64,000 nt of DNA from DASSJT01 sp963715025 (GCA_963715025.1 CAVQQQ010000009.1:1426001-1490000), one strand, 5' to 3'. Counted from the first letter of the stretch, positions 8,941 to 17,372 are shown. Numbers and translations are program-made. The notes: generated by a model from the letters alone, not told the origin.

Positions 8941-8957
8941 CGGCAAGCGGTTTTTTT
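8941..8957 (-). promoter_or_regulatory. WhiB7-like promoter element
   Basis: On the reverse strand an A7 tract (8957-8951) is followed four bases later by TTGCCG (8946-8941). An A-rich block just upstream of a -35 box is the arrangement required by WhiB7, the actinobacterial activator of ribosome-targeting antibiotic resistance (established knowledge). The corresponding -10 is weak (TGCCAT), so the call is tentative. Confidence 0.35.
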
Positions 8958-9011
8958 GGCGGCCTTGGGGCGTCGGTCCCGCCGGCAGGGGCCATGAGCC
9001 GGGGCGGCACT

Positions 9012-9017
9012 TAGGGT
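9012..9017 (+). promoter_or_regulatory. -10 box TAGGGT, leaderless start of the TrmH gene
   Basis: TAGGGT ends 8 nt before GTG 9026 and no Shine-Dalgarno is present, so transcription probably begins at or next to the start codon. Confidence 0.5.
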
Positions 9018-9025
9018 TGTCACCC

Positions 9026-9652
9026 GTGAGCGAGGAGATCGGAGTCGGGCCGTGGCAAGGCGAGTCGCCCCGAGGTGAGCACTGGGACCCCGAACTGCTG
9101 CGTGACGGCGACCGCCGCAACGTGGTCGACCGGTACCGCTACTGGACCCAGGCTGCGATCATCGCCGACCTCGACACCCGCAGGCACGACTTCCACGTGG
9201 CGATCGAGAACTGGGGACACGACTTCAACATCGGGTCCGTGGTACGCACGGCCAACGCCTTCAACGCCGCTGCCTTCCACATCGTCGGCAAGCGTCGGTG
9301 GAACCGTCGCGGCGCCATGGTCACGGACCGCTACCAGCACGAGTTCCACCACCCCGCGGTGAGCGACCTCGTCGACTGGGCACACGGCATACCCAGCGGG
9401 CCCGTGCCCCTGATTGGCATCGACAACCTTCCCGGCTCCATCCCACTGGAGACCTACGACCTGCCGCGCGAGTGCGTGCTGGTCCTCGGGCAAGAGGGGC
9501 CGGGGCTCACGGCGGAGATGCGGGCGGGCTGCAGCGTGGTGCTGCACATCGAGCAGTTCGGGTCTACGCGGTCGCTCAACGCAGGCGCGGCGGCGGCGAT
9601 TGCCATGCATGCCTGGGTGCGCAGACATGTTTTCGGGCAGGCTGTCGATTAG
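9026..9652 (+). CDS. SpoU/TrmH family RNA 2'-O-methyltransferase
   Basis: This is a SAM-dependent SPOUT methyltransferase for rRNA or tRNA ribose, about 208 residues. All three family motifs are present: motif 1 DFNIGSVVRTANAF, motif 2 VLVLGQEGPGLT and motif 3 STRSLNAGAAAAIAMH, which form the knotted SAM site. GTG 9026 (VSEEIGVG) is preferred over an upstream start at 8861, because the added 55 residues are low-quality sequence overlapping the divergent regulatory region. The target nucleotide is unknown. Confidence 0.92.
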   Translation: MSEEIGVGPWQGESPRGEHWDPELLRDGDRRNVVDRYRYWTQAAIIADLDTRRHDFHVAIENWGHDFNIGSVVRTANAFNAAAFHIVGKRRWNRRGAMVTDRYQHEFHHPAVSDLVDWAHGIPSGPVPLIGIDNLPGSIPLETYDLPRECVLVLGQEGPGLTAEMRAGCSVVLHIEQFGSTRSLNAGAAAAIAMHAWVRRHVFGQAVD

Positions 9653-9669
9653 CGGACCCCTCGCCCGTC
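9643..9669 (+). promoter_or_regulatory. Candidate ECF42 promoter of the DGPF-sigma operon
   Basis: TGTCGA (9643-9648), a 17-bp spacer and CGTC (9666-9669) match the ECF42 promoter pattern as I recall it (TGTCGA at -35, CGA/TC at -10). The site straddles the stop codon of the methyltransferase gene and lies 48 bp before the first DGPF gene. It predicts autoregulation of the operon by its own sigma factor. Confidence 0.5.
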
Positions 9670-9716
9670 ATCAGGGTGGAGCGACCATGCTCCGCCACCG
9701 ATGAGAGGAACGAATC

Positions 9717-10079
9717 ATGACCGAGTACATGCTGCTGCTGCCGGGGAGCGAAGCGAACTGGGCGTCGGCCACCCCGGAGCAGCGCGAGAACGTGCACGCC
9801 GCCCACACCCGGTTCGCCAGCCTGCTCGAGGAGCGTGGGCACAAGATGACCGGTGGAGCGGCGCTGACCCCGTCGGCGGAGGCGAAGGTCGTGCGCGGCG
9901 AGCTCGACGACGTCACCGTCACCGAGGGCCCGTACGCCGAAAGCGTCGAGCAGGTCACCGGGTTCTACACCGTGGCCACGGATGACCTCGACGACCTGGT
10001 CAAGATCTGCGGGCTGCTGTCGGCCACCGGCTTCCACGACGTGGAGGTGCGCGCCTTCCAACCCCTGGACATGGGGTGA
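9717..10079 (+). CDS. YCII/DGPF-domain protein 1
   Basis: This is a 120-residue YCII-related (DGPF) protein, a ferredoxin-like alpha/beta domain related to small dehydratases. The name-giving motif appears as the variant TEGPYAES near residue 69, while the conserved MTEYMLLL start and the central DDLVKICGLL helix are present. DGPF proteins are the usual partners encoded with ECF42 sigma factors, and their biochemical role is unknown. A GAGAGGAA site precedes ATG 9717. The stop codon overlaps the start of the next gene. Confidence 0.9.
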   Translation: MTEYMLLLPGSEANWASATPEQRENVHAAHTRFASLLEERGHKMTGGAALTPSAEAKVVRGELDDVTVTEGPYAESVEQVTGFYTVATDDLDDLVKICGLLSATGFHDVEVRAFQPLDMG

Positions 10080-10435
10080 GGTACGCCGTCCTCCTCGCCT
10101 ACGAGCCGTCCCTCTGGCGCGAGGCCACCGACGACCAGCGGACGGCCTTCCACCAGGCGCATCTGGCCTTCCACGATGCCGTGGGGGCCCGGGGGCGCCT
10201 GGTGGCCGGCGAGGCGCTCGCCGATGCCGACGCGGCGACGACGCTGCGGCACGTCGCTGGGGAGCCGGTGCTGAGCGACGGCCCGTTCGCCGTGACGGCC
10301 GAGCAGATCGGGGGTCTCTACCTCGTCGACGCTCCCGATCTCGACGTGATGACTGCCCTGTGCGAACTGCTCCCGCAGCCGTACAGCGTGGAGATCCGGC
10401 CGGTGGTCAGCGTCGAGGGGTTTGAGAAGCCCTGA
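10076..10435 (+). CDS. YCII/DGPF-domain protein 2
   Basis: This second 119-residue YCII-family protein carries the exact motif SDGPFAVTAEQIGG near residue 65. GTG 10076 overlaps the stop of the preceding gene by four bases (GTGA), so translation is coupled. Compared with protein 1 it keeps the fold-defining N-terminal strand (RYAVLLAYEP) but diverges elsewhere, suggesting an old duplication and possibly a heterodimer (inference). Its stop abuts the ATG of the sigma factor gene. Confidence 0.9.
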   Translation: MRYAVLLAYEPSLWREATDDQRTAFHQAHLAFHDAVGARGRLVAGEALADADAATTLRHVAGEPVLSDGPFAVTAEQIGGLYLVDAPDLDVMTALCELLPQPYSVEIRPVVSVEGFEKP

Positions 10436-11724
10436 TGGGCGACCAGTCGGGTGCCGGGCTCGAGGGCCTCGAGGAGGTGTTCCGCGAGCAGTGGGGACGC
10501 CTGCTGTCCCTTCTGGTTGCGCAGTTCCGCCGCCTCGACCTGGCCGAGGACGGCCTGGCCGACGCGTTCGAGGCCGCCTCCCGCACGTGGCCCTCAGACG
10601 GTATGCCGGCCAGCCCGGCAGCCTGGCTGCTCACCTCTGCGCGCCGCCGGGTCGTCGACCGGCTGCGTGCCGAGGCGGTGGCCGCACGGAAGGAGCCGCT
10701 CCTCGTGGTCGACGAGGGACTGCGGCAGGCCGCCGCTCAAGTCATGGCCGACCCGGGCGGCCTGGTGGCCGACGAGCGGCTGCGGCTGGTCTACCTGTGC
10801 GCGCATCCCTCGCTCGCGGCTGAGTCGGCGGCTGCCCTGTCGCTGCGCCTCGTGCTCGGCGTGCCGACACCGGACATCGCCCGGCTGTTCCTCGTGTCCG
10901 AGGCGACCCTGGCGGCCCGCCTCACCCGGGCCAAGCGCAAGCTGGCCGCCTCCGGGGCTCCCTTCGTCGTGCCCGAAGGGGAGGCTCGGGTCGGCCGCAC
11001 CGCGACCGTGCTGTCGGTCGTCTACCTCGCTTTCACCTCGGGCTACGCGCCCGGCAGCGGAGCGGATGTCACCCGTGTAGAGGTCGCTGGGGAGGCGATC
11101 CGGCTGGCCCGGATCCTGCGCGAGCTGCTCCCGGGAGACCGGGGGGTCGACGCGCTGCTGGCCCTGATGCTGCTGCAGCACTCCCGCCGGGACGCCCGCA
11201 CGGGCGAGGCGGGCCTGCCTGTGCTCCTGCCGGACCAGGACCGCAGCCGGTGGCAGCAGGCCGAGATCGCCGAGGCGCTCGCGCTACTGACCCCGCTGGT
11301 CGAGGCAGATGCCCGTCTGGGCGGGCGGAGCCAGGAGTTCCTGCTGCAGGCGCTCATCGCCTCCGAGCACGCCGTGGCCACCACCGCTGCGGCCACCCGC
11401 TGGGACCGGATTGCTGGTCACTACGCCGAGCTCGATGCGCTCACCGGGTCTCCGGTGGTGCGGCTCAACCGGGCCGTGGCTGTAGCGGAGGCGTCGGGGC
11501 CCGCCGCGGGTCTGTCCCTGCTGGACGGACTGCACGCGCGGCTGCCCCGCAGCCACCGTCTGGCCGGGGTGCGGGGCGAACTGCTGCTGCGCGCAGGACG
11601 TGCCGCCGAGGCGGTGCAGTCCTTCGGCGAGGCCGTGGAACTGTGCGCCAATGATGCCGAGCGGAGCCTGCTCGAGCAGCGCCGCACCGCAGCCCTATCC
11701 GTCGCAACCCCACCCAAATGGTGA
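10435..11724 (+). CDS. ECF42-type RNA polymerase sigma factor
   Basis: This 429-residue protein is an ECF sigma factor with a long C-terminal extension. Region 2 spans about residues 14-85 (FREQWGRLLSLLVAQFRRLD, then PAAWLLTSARRRVVDRLR). Region 4 spans about 118-178 (RLVLGVPTPDIARLFLVSEA, then ARLTRAKRKL). The remaining 240 residues are helical with tetratricopeptide-like repeats (for example LRAGRAAEAVQSFGEAVELC). This architecture and the two DGPF genes upstream define the ECF42 group. There is no anti-sigma gene; the extension is thought to control activity. The gene is translationally coupled to DGPF protein 2. Confidence 0.93.
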   Translation: MGDQSGAGLEGLEEVFREQWGRLLSLLVAQFRRLDLAEDGLADAFEAASRTWPSDGMPASPAAWLLTSARRRVVDRLRAEAVAARKEPLLVVDEGLRQAAAQVMADPGGLVADERLRLVYLCAHPSLAAESAAALSLRLVLGVPTPDIARLFLVSEATLAARLTRAKRKLAASGAPFVVPEGEARVGRTATVLSVVYLAFTSGYAPGSGADVTRVEVAGEAIRLARILRELLPGDRGVDALLALMLLQHSRRDARTGEAGLPVLLPDQDRSRWQQAEIAEALALLTPLVEADARLGGRSQEFLLQALIASEHAVATTAAATRWDRIAGHYAELDALTGSPVVRLNRAVAVAEASGPAAGLSLLDGLHARLPRSHRLAGVRGELLLRAGRAAEAVQSFGEAVELCANDAERSLLEQRRTAALSVATPPKW

Positions 11725-11792
11725 GTTGGCGACCACGGGGCGGCCGCCCGGGGGACTTAAGCGGTCGCGGCGAGCGGCCGGCATACGGTCGA

Positions 11793-12588
11793 ATGGCGGA
11801 CGTGAACCCAGACCAGATGCTCGCCGCCTTCCATGCCCAGATCCGCCTGCGCGACAAGGACGCCGAGGCGTCCAACATCGTCGAGCACGACGGGCCGGTG
11901 CACCGGAACTATCCGGAGGACCCCGCGCGTCCGGGCGCGATGATCGAGTCGCCCGAGGGCCTGGGCGACGATCCTGACCACTGGATCGAGCGGCAGCGGG
12001 ACTTCTTCACCGGTCGCGGGCAGGCGGTGGAGTGGAAGAGCTACGCGTACGACGAGCCCGCTGACCTGGGCGAGCGGCTGGCGGCGCACGGGTTCGCGGC
12101 CGAGGAACTGGAGGCCCTCATCCTCGGCGAGCTGGCCCCGCTCGCGGAGCAGCAGGTTGCGCTGCCCGAGGGAGTGCGCCTGCGGGCCACGACGGCGGAG
12201 GACCAGCCGGGTGTGCTGGCCCTGTTCGAAGCGGTGTGGCCCGGCACCTCCTGGGTCACCGAGAGCCACTTCGAGGAACTGGCCTCCGCGCCCGACCTCA
12301 TGCACGGCTGCCTCGCTGCGCGGGAGGCGGACGGGCTGGTGCTGACCGCGAGCTGGGTGCGGCTGACCGAGGGCACGGACTTCGCTGGCCTATGGGGCGG
12401 GACGACGCATCCCGAGTGGCGCGGCCGAGGGGCTCTACCGGGCTTCGGTGGCCTACCGTGCGCGGCTGGCCCTGGAGCGGGGGTACCGGTTCGCCCGCGT
12501 CGACTCCTTGCCAGACTCACGGCCTATCCTCACCCGACTGGGACTGCACCAGGTCTCGACGACCACCCCCTACCGCCTCACTCCCTGA
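11793..12588 (+). pseudogene. GNAT-family acetyltransferase, frameshifted
   Basis: From ATG 11793 (MADVNPDQML) the frame encodes an N-terminal domain and the beginning of a GNAT acetyltransferase up to GGTTHPEWRGRG near residue 212. At the G-run 12429-12432 the frame breaks. Continuing in the +1-shifted frame from 12433 restores the expected acetyl-CoA-binding end (LYRASVAYRARLALERGY, then RILTRLGL-type sequence reading SRPILTRLGLHQ), stopping at 12588. One extra G in the run explains everything. It is either a true inactivating mutation or a sequencing error. Confidence 0.75.
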
Positions 12589-12620
12589 CGGCGGCCACCA
12601 CCCGGGGCCGGGGACGGCTT

Positions 12621-12664
12621 CTGTCCGACCGCTGGCTGGCCCCTTGTGGACCCCGGTCGGGCAG
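12621..12664 (+). terminator. Hairpin between acetyltransferase remnant and aldolase
   Basis: CTGTCCGACCG (12621-12631) pairs with CGGTCGGGCAG (12654-12664), 11 bp with one G-U pair and a 22-nt loop. There is no U-tract. It could act as a terminator for the upstream gene. Confidence 0.45.
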
Positions 12665-12714
12665 GTGGAAAGATCGGTGGCGATAGCGCGACAGCCCTGC
12701 TCGAAGGAGAGACC

Positions 12715-13746
<1,032 letters not shown>

Positions 13747-13762
13747 CCGAAGCCGACCACGA

Positions 13763-13805
13763 GGTATGCCGGAGGGCAGGCCAGGTGCCCGCCCTGCGGC
13801 ATACC
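13763..13805 (+). terminator. Terminator-like hairpin built from inverted GTATGCCG copies
   Basis: GGTATGCCG (13763-13771) pairs perfectly with CGGCATACC (13797-13805). After a single mismatch, a further five pairs (AGGGC 13773-13777 with GCCCT 13791-13795) extend the stem over a 13-nt loop. It lies 16 bp after the fba stop. No U-tract follows, as is common in GC-rich actinomycetes. The outer stem consists of two copies of the repeat abundant in this window. Confidence 0.65.
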
Positions 13806-13883
13806 TGCATCGGGGTCGTCCGTTTTGTCGCCTTTGCCGCGCCACCGACAGGCGGGTAGTGTCCGGACCCGCGAAGGAGGCGA

Positions 13884-15266
13884 GTGGGCGCTGTGACGAC
13901 GATTCAGCAGAGCCGTGCGGGTCGAAGGCAGGCCCTCAGGGCTGTCCGACCGCGTCGCTCTCCGGCCGCGCTGCTGGTCGCCCTTGCCTGGGCCGGTGGC
14001 GCCGCGGTGCTCTGGCTCTGGTGGCGTGACACCCCCTTCGTCGCGCGTACGCCGGCCGGCCTGATGACCGGCGCGGGGCGGATCAGCGGGCTCCTGGCGG
14101 GTTATGTGATCGCGCTCGTGGTGCTCCTGATGTCACGCCTCCCGGTGCTGGAGCGGCGGGTGGGCTCCGACCGGGTTGCCGGCTGGCATGCGATGTCCGG
14201 CCGGTATGCCGTGGGGCTGGTTGTCGCCCACGTGGTCCTGATCGTGGCCGGCTATGCCGCGCAGGAGCAACAGGGGCTGGTCGCGCAGGCCTGGTCCGTC
14301 GTCACGACGTATCCGGAGATGGGCAAGGCGGCTGTGGGCACGCTACTGGTGCTGCTGGTGGGTGCGGTCTCCGCGGGTGCCGTGAGGAGCCGTCTCCGCT
14401 ACGAGACCTGGTACTACCTCCACCTGCTCACCTACCTCGGCGTCTACCTCGTCTTCTGGCATCAGCTGGCGACAGGGGCGCAGTTTGGCGCGAGCCCCGC
14501 AGCCCGGGCCACCTGGTATGCCCTCTATGCAGGCGTGGGCCTCGTTGTGGTCTGGTACCGCGTGGTCGTGCCCGTGCGGCTCAACCTCCGCCACCAGCTG
14601 CGGGTCGAGGCCACGGTGACCGAGGCCCCTGAGGTCATCTCGGTGCTGATCCGTGGGCGGCGGCTGGACGAGCTGGGCGCCGAGCCCGGCCAGTTCTTCC
14701 GCTGGCGTTTCCTCACCGGGCCGCTGCGCTGGACGGCCAGCCCCTACTCCCTCTCCGCACCGCCCCGGCCCGACCTGCTGCGCATCACGGTGAAGGCGGT
14801 GGGGGGCCACAGTGCGGCGCTGGCCGGTCTCCGGCCCGGTACGCGGGTCTGGGCCGAGGGTCCGTACGGCGCGATGACCGCCGCTCGGCGGAGGCGCAGC
14901 AAGGTGCTGCTGCTCGCCGGCGGTACCGGCATCACGCCGCTGCGCGCCCTGTTCGAGACCCTCCCCGCGGGGCCTGGCGACCTGACGCTGCTATACCGCG
15001 CAAGCCGGCCCGAGGATCTCGCCCTCTGGGAAGAGCTGCGGCGGATCGCGGCCGCGCGCAAGGCGCGGCTGGTCTACGCCCTCAACGGGCCCGACGGCGA
15101 GCGCCCGGAGATCACGGTGGAGGGCCTGCGGCGGCAGCTGCCCGACCTCGCCCGCCACGAGGTGTACCTCTGTGGCCCTGACCGGCTGATGTCCGAGGTG
15201 TATGCCGTGCTGCGGGCAGCGGGGGTACCTCACCGCCACATCCACCACGAGTCCTTCGCGCGATGA
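13884..15266 (+). CDS. Membrane flavocytochrome oxidoreductase (ferric-reductase/FNR type)
   Basis: The N-terminal half (about residues 30-240) holds six hydrophobic segments of the ferric-reductase-like heme domain, with candidate heme histidines in GWHAMSGRYAVGLVVAHVV and YYLHLLTYLGVYLVFWHQL. The C-terminal half is a ferredoxin-NADP reductase module: FAD motif ASPYSLSAPP, nucleotide motif LLLAGGTGITPLRAL and terminal LCGPDRLM. It should carry electrons from cytosolic NAD(P)H through FAD and heme across the membrane. AGGAGG stands just before GTG 13884, with GTG 13893 as an alternative. Its stop overlaps the next gene by four bases. Confidence 0.9.
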   Translation: MGAVTTIQQSRAGRRQALRAVRPRRSPAALLVALAWAGGAAVLWLWWRDTPFVARTPAGLMTGAGRISGLLAGYVIALVVLLMSRLPVLERRVGSDRVAGWHAMSGRYAVGLVVAHVVLIVAGYAAQEQQGLVAQAWSVVTTYPEMGKAAVGTLLVLLVGAVSAGAVRSRLRYETWYYLHLLTYLGVYLVFWHQLATGAQFGASPAARATWYALYAGVGLVVVWYRVVVPVRLNLRHQLRVEATVTEAPEVISVLIRGRRLDELGAEPGQFFRWRFLTGPLRWTASPYSLSAPPRPDLLRITVKAVGGHSAALAGLRPGTRVWAEGPYGAMTAARRRRSKVLLLAGGTGITPLRALFETLPAGPGDLTLLYRASRPEDLALWEELRRIAAARKARLVYALNGPDGERPEITVEGLRRQLPDLARHEVYLCGPDRLMSEVYAVLRAAGVPHRHIHHESFAR

Positions 15267-15844
15267 GCCCGGTCAGGCAGCGCTCGCCGCACCGCGTCGT
15301 GCTGGCACCGCTCGGGACCATCTCCGGCATCGTCGTGATGCTCGCCCTCAAGCCCAGCTCCGACCCGGCCGTTACCGCCCGGGCGCAGGCGGAGCGGCCA
15401 ACCGCCACCGTCTCGACCTCCGCACCGCCGACCCCGAGCGCCGCGTCGACGACCTCGGCGACGACGAGTGCGGGCCCGCCGCCGACACACAAGGCCTCAG
15501 CCTCGACGGCCCCCAGCCGCAGCCCAGGCCCGACCTCGGTGAAGTCCTCGGGGTCGGCGGGGTCGACCACCCGCAGCTTCACCGGCGCCACGGTGTCGAC
15601 GAAGTACGGCCCGGTCCAGGTGAAGATCACCACGTCCGGTGGCACGATCACCGGTGCGGCGGCCCTGAAATACCCCACCGAGACGGCCAAGAGCCAGATG
15701 CTCTCGGCGGAGGCCATCCCGGTCCTCAACCGCGAGACCCTGCAGGCGCAGAGCGCGAACATCGACACCGTCTCGGGCGCGACCTACACGAGCGACGGCT
15801 ACCGGAAGTCGCTGCAGAGCGCCCTGGACGCCGCGGGTCTGTGA
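15263..15844 (+). CDS. Exported FMN-binding domain protein
   Basis: This 193-residue protein has one N-terminal hydrophobic segment (residues 12-30), a Ser/Thr/Pro-rich linker (about 40-105) and a C-terminal FMN_bind domain. The motif VSGATYTSDGY near residue 172 contains the SGAT threonine to which ApbE enzymes attach FMN through a phosphoester bond (family knowledge). It is therefore the extracytoplasmic electron acceptor. ATGA overlap with the upstream flavocytochrome gene and GTGA overlap with apbE downstream make a tight three-gene operon. Confidence 0.92.
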   Translation: MSPVRQRSPHRVVLAPLGTISGIVVMLALKPSSDPAVTARAQAERPTATVSTSAPPTPSAASTTSATTSAGPPPTHKASASTAPSRSPGPTSVKSSGSAGSTTRSFTGATVSTKYGPVQVKITTSGGTITGAAALKYPTETAKSQMLSAEAIPVLNRETLQAQSANIDTVSGATYTSDGYRKSLQSALDAAGL

Positions 15845-16602
15845 GTGCCGAGCAGCGGTGGCGGCACGTCGAGACCGCGATGGGGACGGTCTTCTCGTTC
15901 GACGTGCGGGGCGTCGCTCGCGAGGCCTTCGGCGAGGCGCTCAGGGATGCCATCGCGCTGCTGCACCGCGTGGACGAGGTCTTCTCGACCTATAGGCGCG
16001 ACAGCGACGTGTGCCGTCTGGGGCGCGGGGAACTGGCGCTGGACCAATGCGCTCCAGAGGTTGGCGAGGTGTTTGCCCTCTGCCAGGACGCCGAGGCACG
16101 CAGCGGCGGCTGGTTCACCGCGCGGTATGCCGGTGTCTGGGACCCCAGCGGGCTGGTGAAGGGCTGGGCGGTGGAGCGTGCGGCGCGGATGCTGTGGGAG
16201 CGGGGGGCCACGTCGGTCTGCCTCAACGGAGGTGGTGACGTGCAGGTGTTCGGCGGGCCCTGGCGCGTGGGCATCACCGACCCGCTCCGGCCCGGCGGTC
16301 TGGCCGCGGTGGTCGTCTCTGAAGGAGCCCTCGGGGTGGCCACGTCGGGTCCGGCAGAGCGGGGCTGCCACATCGTCGACCCGCACACCGGGGTCCCACC
16401 TGTCGCCGGGCTGGCCTCGCTCACGGTGCTCTCGCCCAACCTCACGGAGGCGGACGCTTGGGCCACGGCGGCGTACGCAATGGGTGACCAGGCGCGCGAG
16501 TGGCTGGAGGGACTCCCCCTGGTCGAGGCCTTCGCCGTCACGATGGCGGGCAGCACCTGGCGCACGAGCGGCTTCGACGCGCACGCGTCGCATCTGTCTT
16601 GA
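15841..16602 (+). CDS. apbE: FAD:protein FMN transferase
   Basis: ApbE cuts FAD and transfers FMN to a threonine of FMN_bind proteins, here almost certainly the product of the preceding gene. Family motifs are SGLVKGWAVERAA, CLNGGGDVQVFG, VATSGPAERGCHIVDP and the metal-binding SPNLTEADAWATAAY. At 253 residues it is at the short end of the family. The start is GTG 15841, overlapping the FMN_bind stop by four bases. No signal peptide is evident, unlike lipoprotein-type ApbE enzymes, so FMN loading may occur before export. Confidence 0.92.
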   Translation: MSAEQRWRHVETAMGTVFSFDVRGVAREAFGEALRDAIALLHRVDEVFSTYRRDSDVCRLGRGELALDQCAPEVGEVFALCQDAEARSGGWFTARYAGVWDPSGLVKGWAVERAARMLWERGATSVCLNGGGDVQVFGGPWRVGITDPLRPGGLAAVVVSEGALGVATSGPAERGCHIVDPHTGVPPVAGLASLTVLSPNLTEADAWATAAYAMGDQAREWLEGLPLVEAFAVTMAGSTWRTSGFDAHASHLS

Positions 16603-16613
16603 GCCGCCGCACC

Positions 16614-16619
16614 TAGGCT
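16614..16619 (+). promoter_or_regulatory. -10 box TAGGCT, leaderless start of the DUF3151 gene
   Basis: TAGGCT ends 6 nt before ATG 16626. The spacing implies a transcript that starts at the start codon. Confidence 0.55.
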
Positions 16620-16625
16620 GGGCCC

Positions 16626-17027
16626 ATGGACAACCTGCTCGGGACGCCGGAAGCCCACCTGCCCGTCGACCCCGCGGCCGAAGAGGTCGCCGAGGGAGTG
16701 CCACCCCAGCAGGTGGCAACCATGTACCCGGCTTCGTCGCTGGCCTGGGCCGTGCTCTCCGAGGGCGCCCTCCAGGCCGGCCTCCCGGTCGAGGCATACG
16801 CCTTCGCGCGTACGGGGTATCACCGCGGGCTCGACGCCCTGCGGCGGGCTGGATGGCGAGGCCAGGGCCCGATCCCGTGGTCCCACGGGCCGAACCGCGG
16901 CTTCCTGCGTGCCCTGGCCGCCCTCTCCCGGGCGGCGGCAGCGATCGGGGAGACCGAGGAGGAGGAGCGCTGCGCGCAGTTCCTGCGCGACTCCTCCGCG
17001 GAGGCCGCCCGCGAGCTCGGCTTCTGA
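16626..17027 (+). CDS. DUF3151 family protein
   Basis: This is a small soluble protein of 133 residues found throughout actinobacteria near fba and purA. It is mostly helical, with the conserved stretch AYAFARTGYHRGLDALRRAG near residue 58 and WSHGPNRGFLRALAAL near 86. Its function is unknown. It appears to have its own leaderless promoter, so it is probably not part of the apbE operon despite the 23-bp gap. It is complete and normal in length. Confidence 0.9.
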   Translation: MDNLLGTPEAHLPVDPAAEEVAEGVPPQQVATMYPASSLAWAVLSEGALQAGLPVEAYAFARTGYHRGLDALRRAGWRGQGPIPWSHGPNRGFLRALAALSRAAAAIGETEEEERCAQFLRDSSAEAARELGF

Positions 17028-17051
17028 CCGGAGCCGGTCCGCCGAATCCCG

Positions 17052-17122
17052 GACTTTGTCTGCACGAGGAGCGCCATCGGGCAGCCCCAGAGCGCATCCG
17101 CGCTCCTGACGCAGACAAAGTC
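17052..17122. ncRNA. Long hairpin with alternative pairings (candidate structured RNA)
   Basis: GACTTTGTCTGC (17052-17063) pairs perfectly with GCAGACAAAGTC (17111-17122). After a 3x3 internal loop, AGGAGCGC (17067-17074) pairs with GCGCTCCT (17100-17107). A competing small hairpin can form from GAGCGC (17090-17095) and GCGCTC (17100-17105). Two mutually exclusive pairings with one strand are typical of attenuators and regulatory RNAs. No protein frame is apparent. Confidence 0.5.
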
Positions 17123-17162
17123 AGGGGATCGCGAGTGAGCTGCGTCGAGGAGCGCAAAGAAA

Positions 17163-17197
17163 TGCCGGGGGACTGGAAGGATTCCAGTCCCCCGGCA
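17163..17197. terminator. Perfect 16-bp hairpin with 3-nt loop
   Basis: TGCCGGGGGACTGGAA (17163-17178) and TTCCAGTCCCCCGGCA (17182-17197) are perfect complements around the loop GGA. Its stability fits a terminator working in either direction, closing the DUF3151 transcript or the structured RNA before it. Confidence 0.65.
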
Positions 17198-17372
17198 CTG
17201 CCCCCTGCGTGGAGCAGGCGCGTAGCACGCGCCTCTCGCTGGCACGACTCGGTGTCCCCTGATGCCTCCGTCGTGCCGGTAGTATTTTGCACTGCCCACC
17301 GTCCTCAAACTGTCACAACGGTGACATTGGCACTAAGATGCCAACCGTGTCAGCGATCGGTGTCAGGATGGG
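17198..17372. other. Rest of the non-coding region before the regulator gene
   Basis: Together with the two hairpins before it, this makes a 345-bp stretch without a protein gene. It contains a third inverted repeat, GGCACGAC (17241-17248) with GTCGTGCC (17270-17277), then an AT-richer promoter-like zone (GTAGTATTTTGCA around 17280) and the operator dyads listed separately. Confidence 0.5.
17311..17344. promoter_or_regulatory. Double inverted repeat upstream of the regulator
   Basis: TGTCAC (17311-17316) with GTGACA (17321-17326), immediately followed by TTGGCA (17327-17332) with TGCCAA (17339-17344), form two adjacent dyads in the AT-richest segment, 30-60 bp before the regulator gene. They are probable operators; which protein binds them is not known, and autoregulation is the simplest guess. 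Confidence 0.45.

Noticed and set aside
13884..16602. Respiratory Na+-translocating (Nqr/Rnf) complex
   Set aside because: Only the FMN-carrier and ApbE are shared with Nqr/Rnf; no other Nqr or Rnf subunits are present.
17052..17122. tRNA-like reading of the first structured element
   Set aside because: No T-loop GTTCGA signature, no acceptor stem of 7 bp at the right distance, and no anticodon arm; it is a long hairpin instead.
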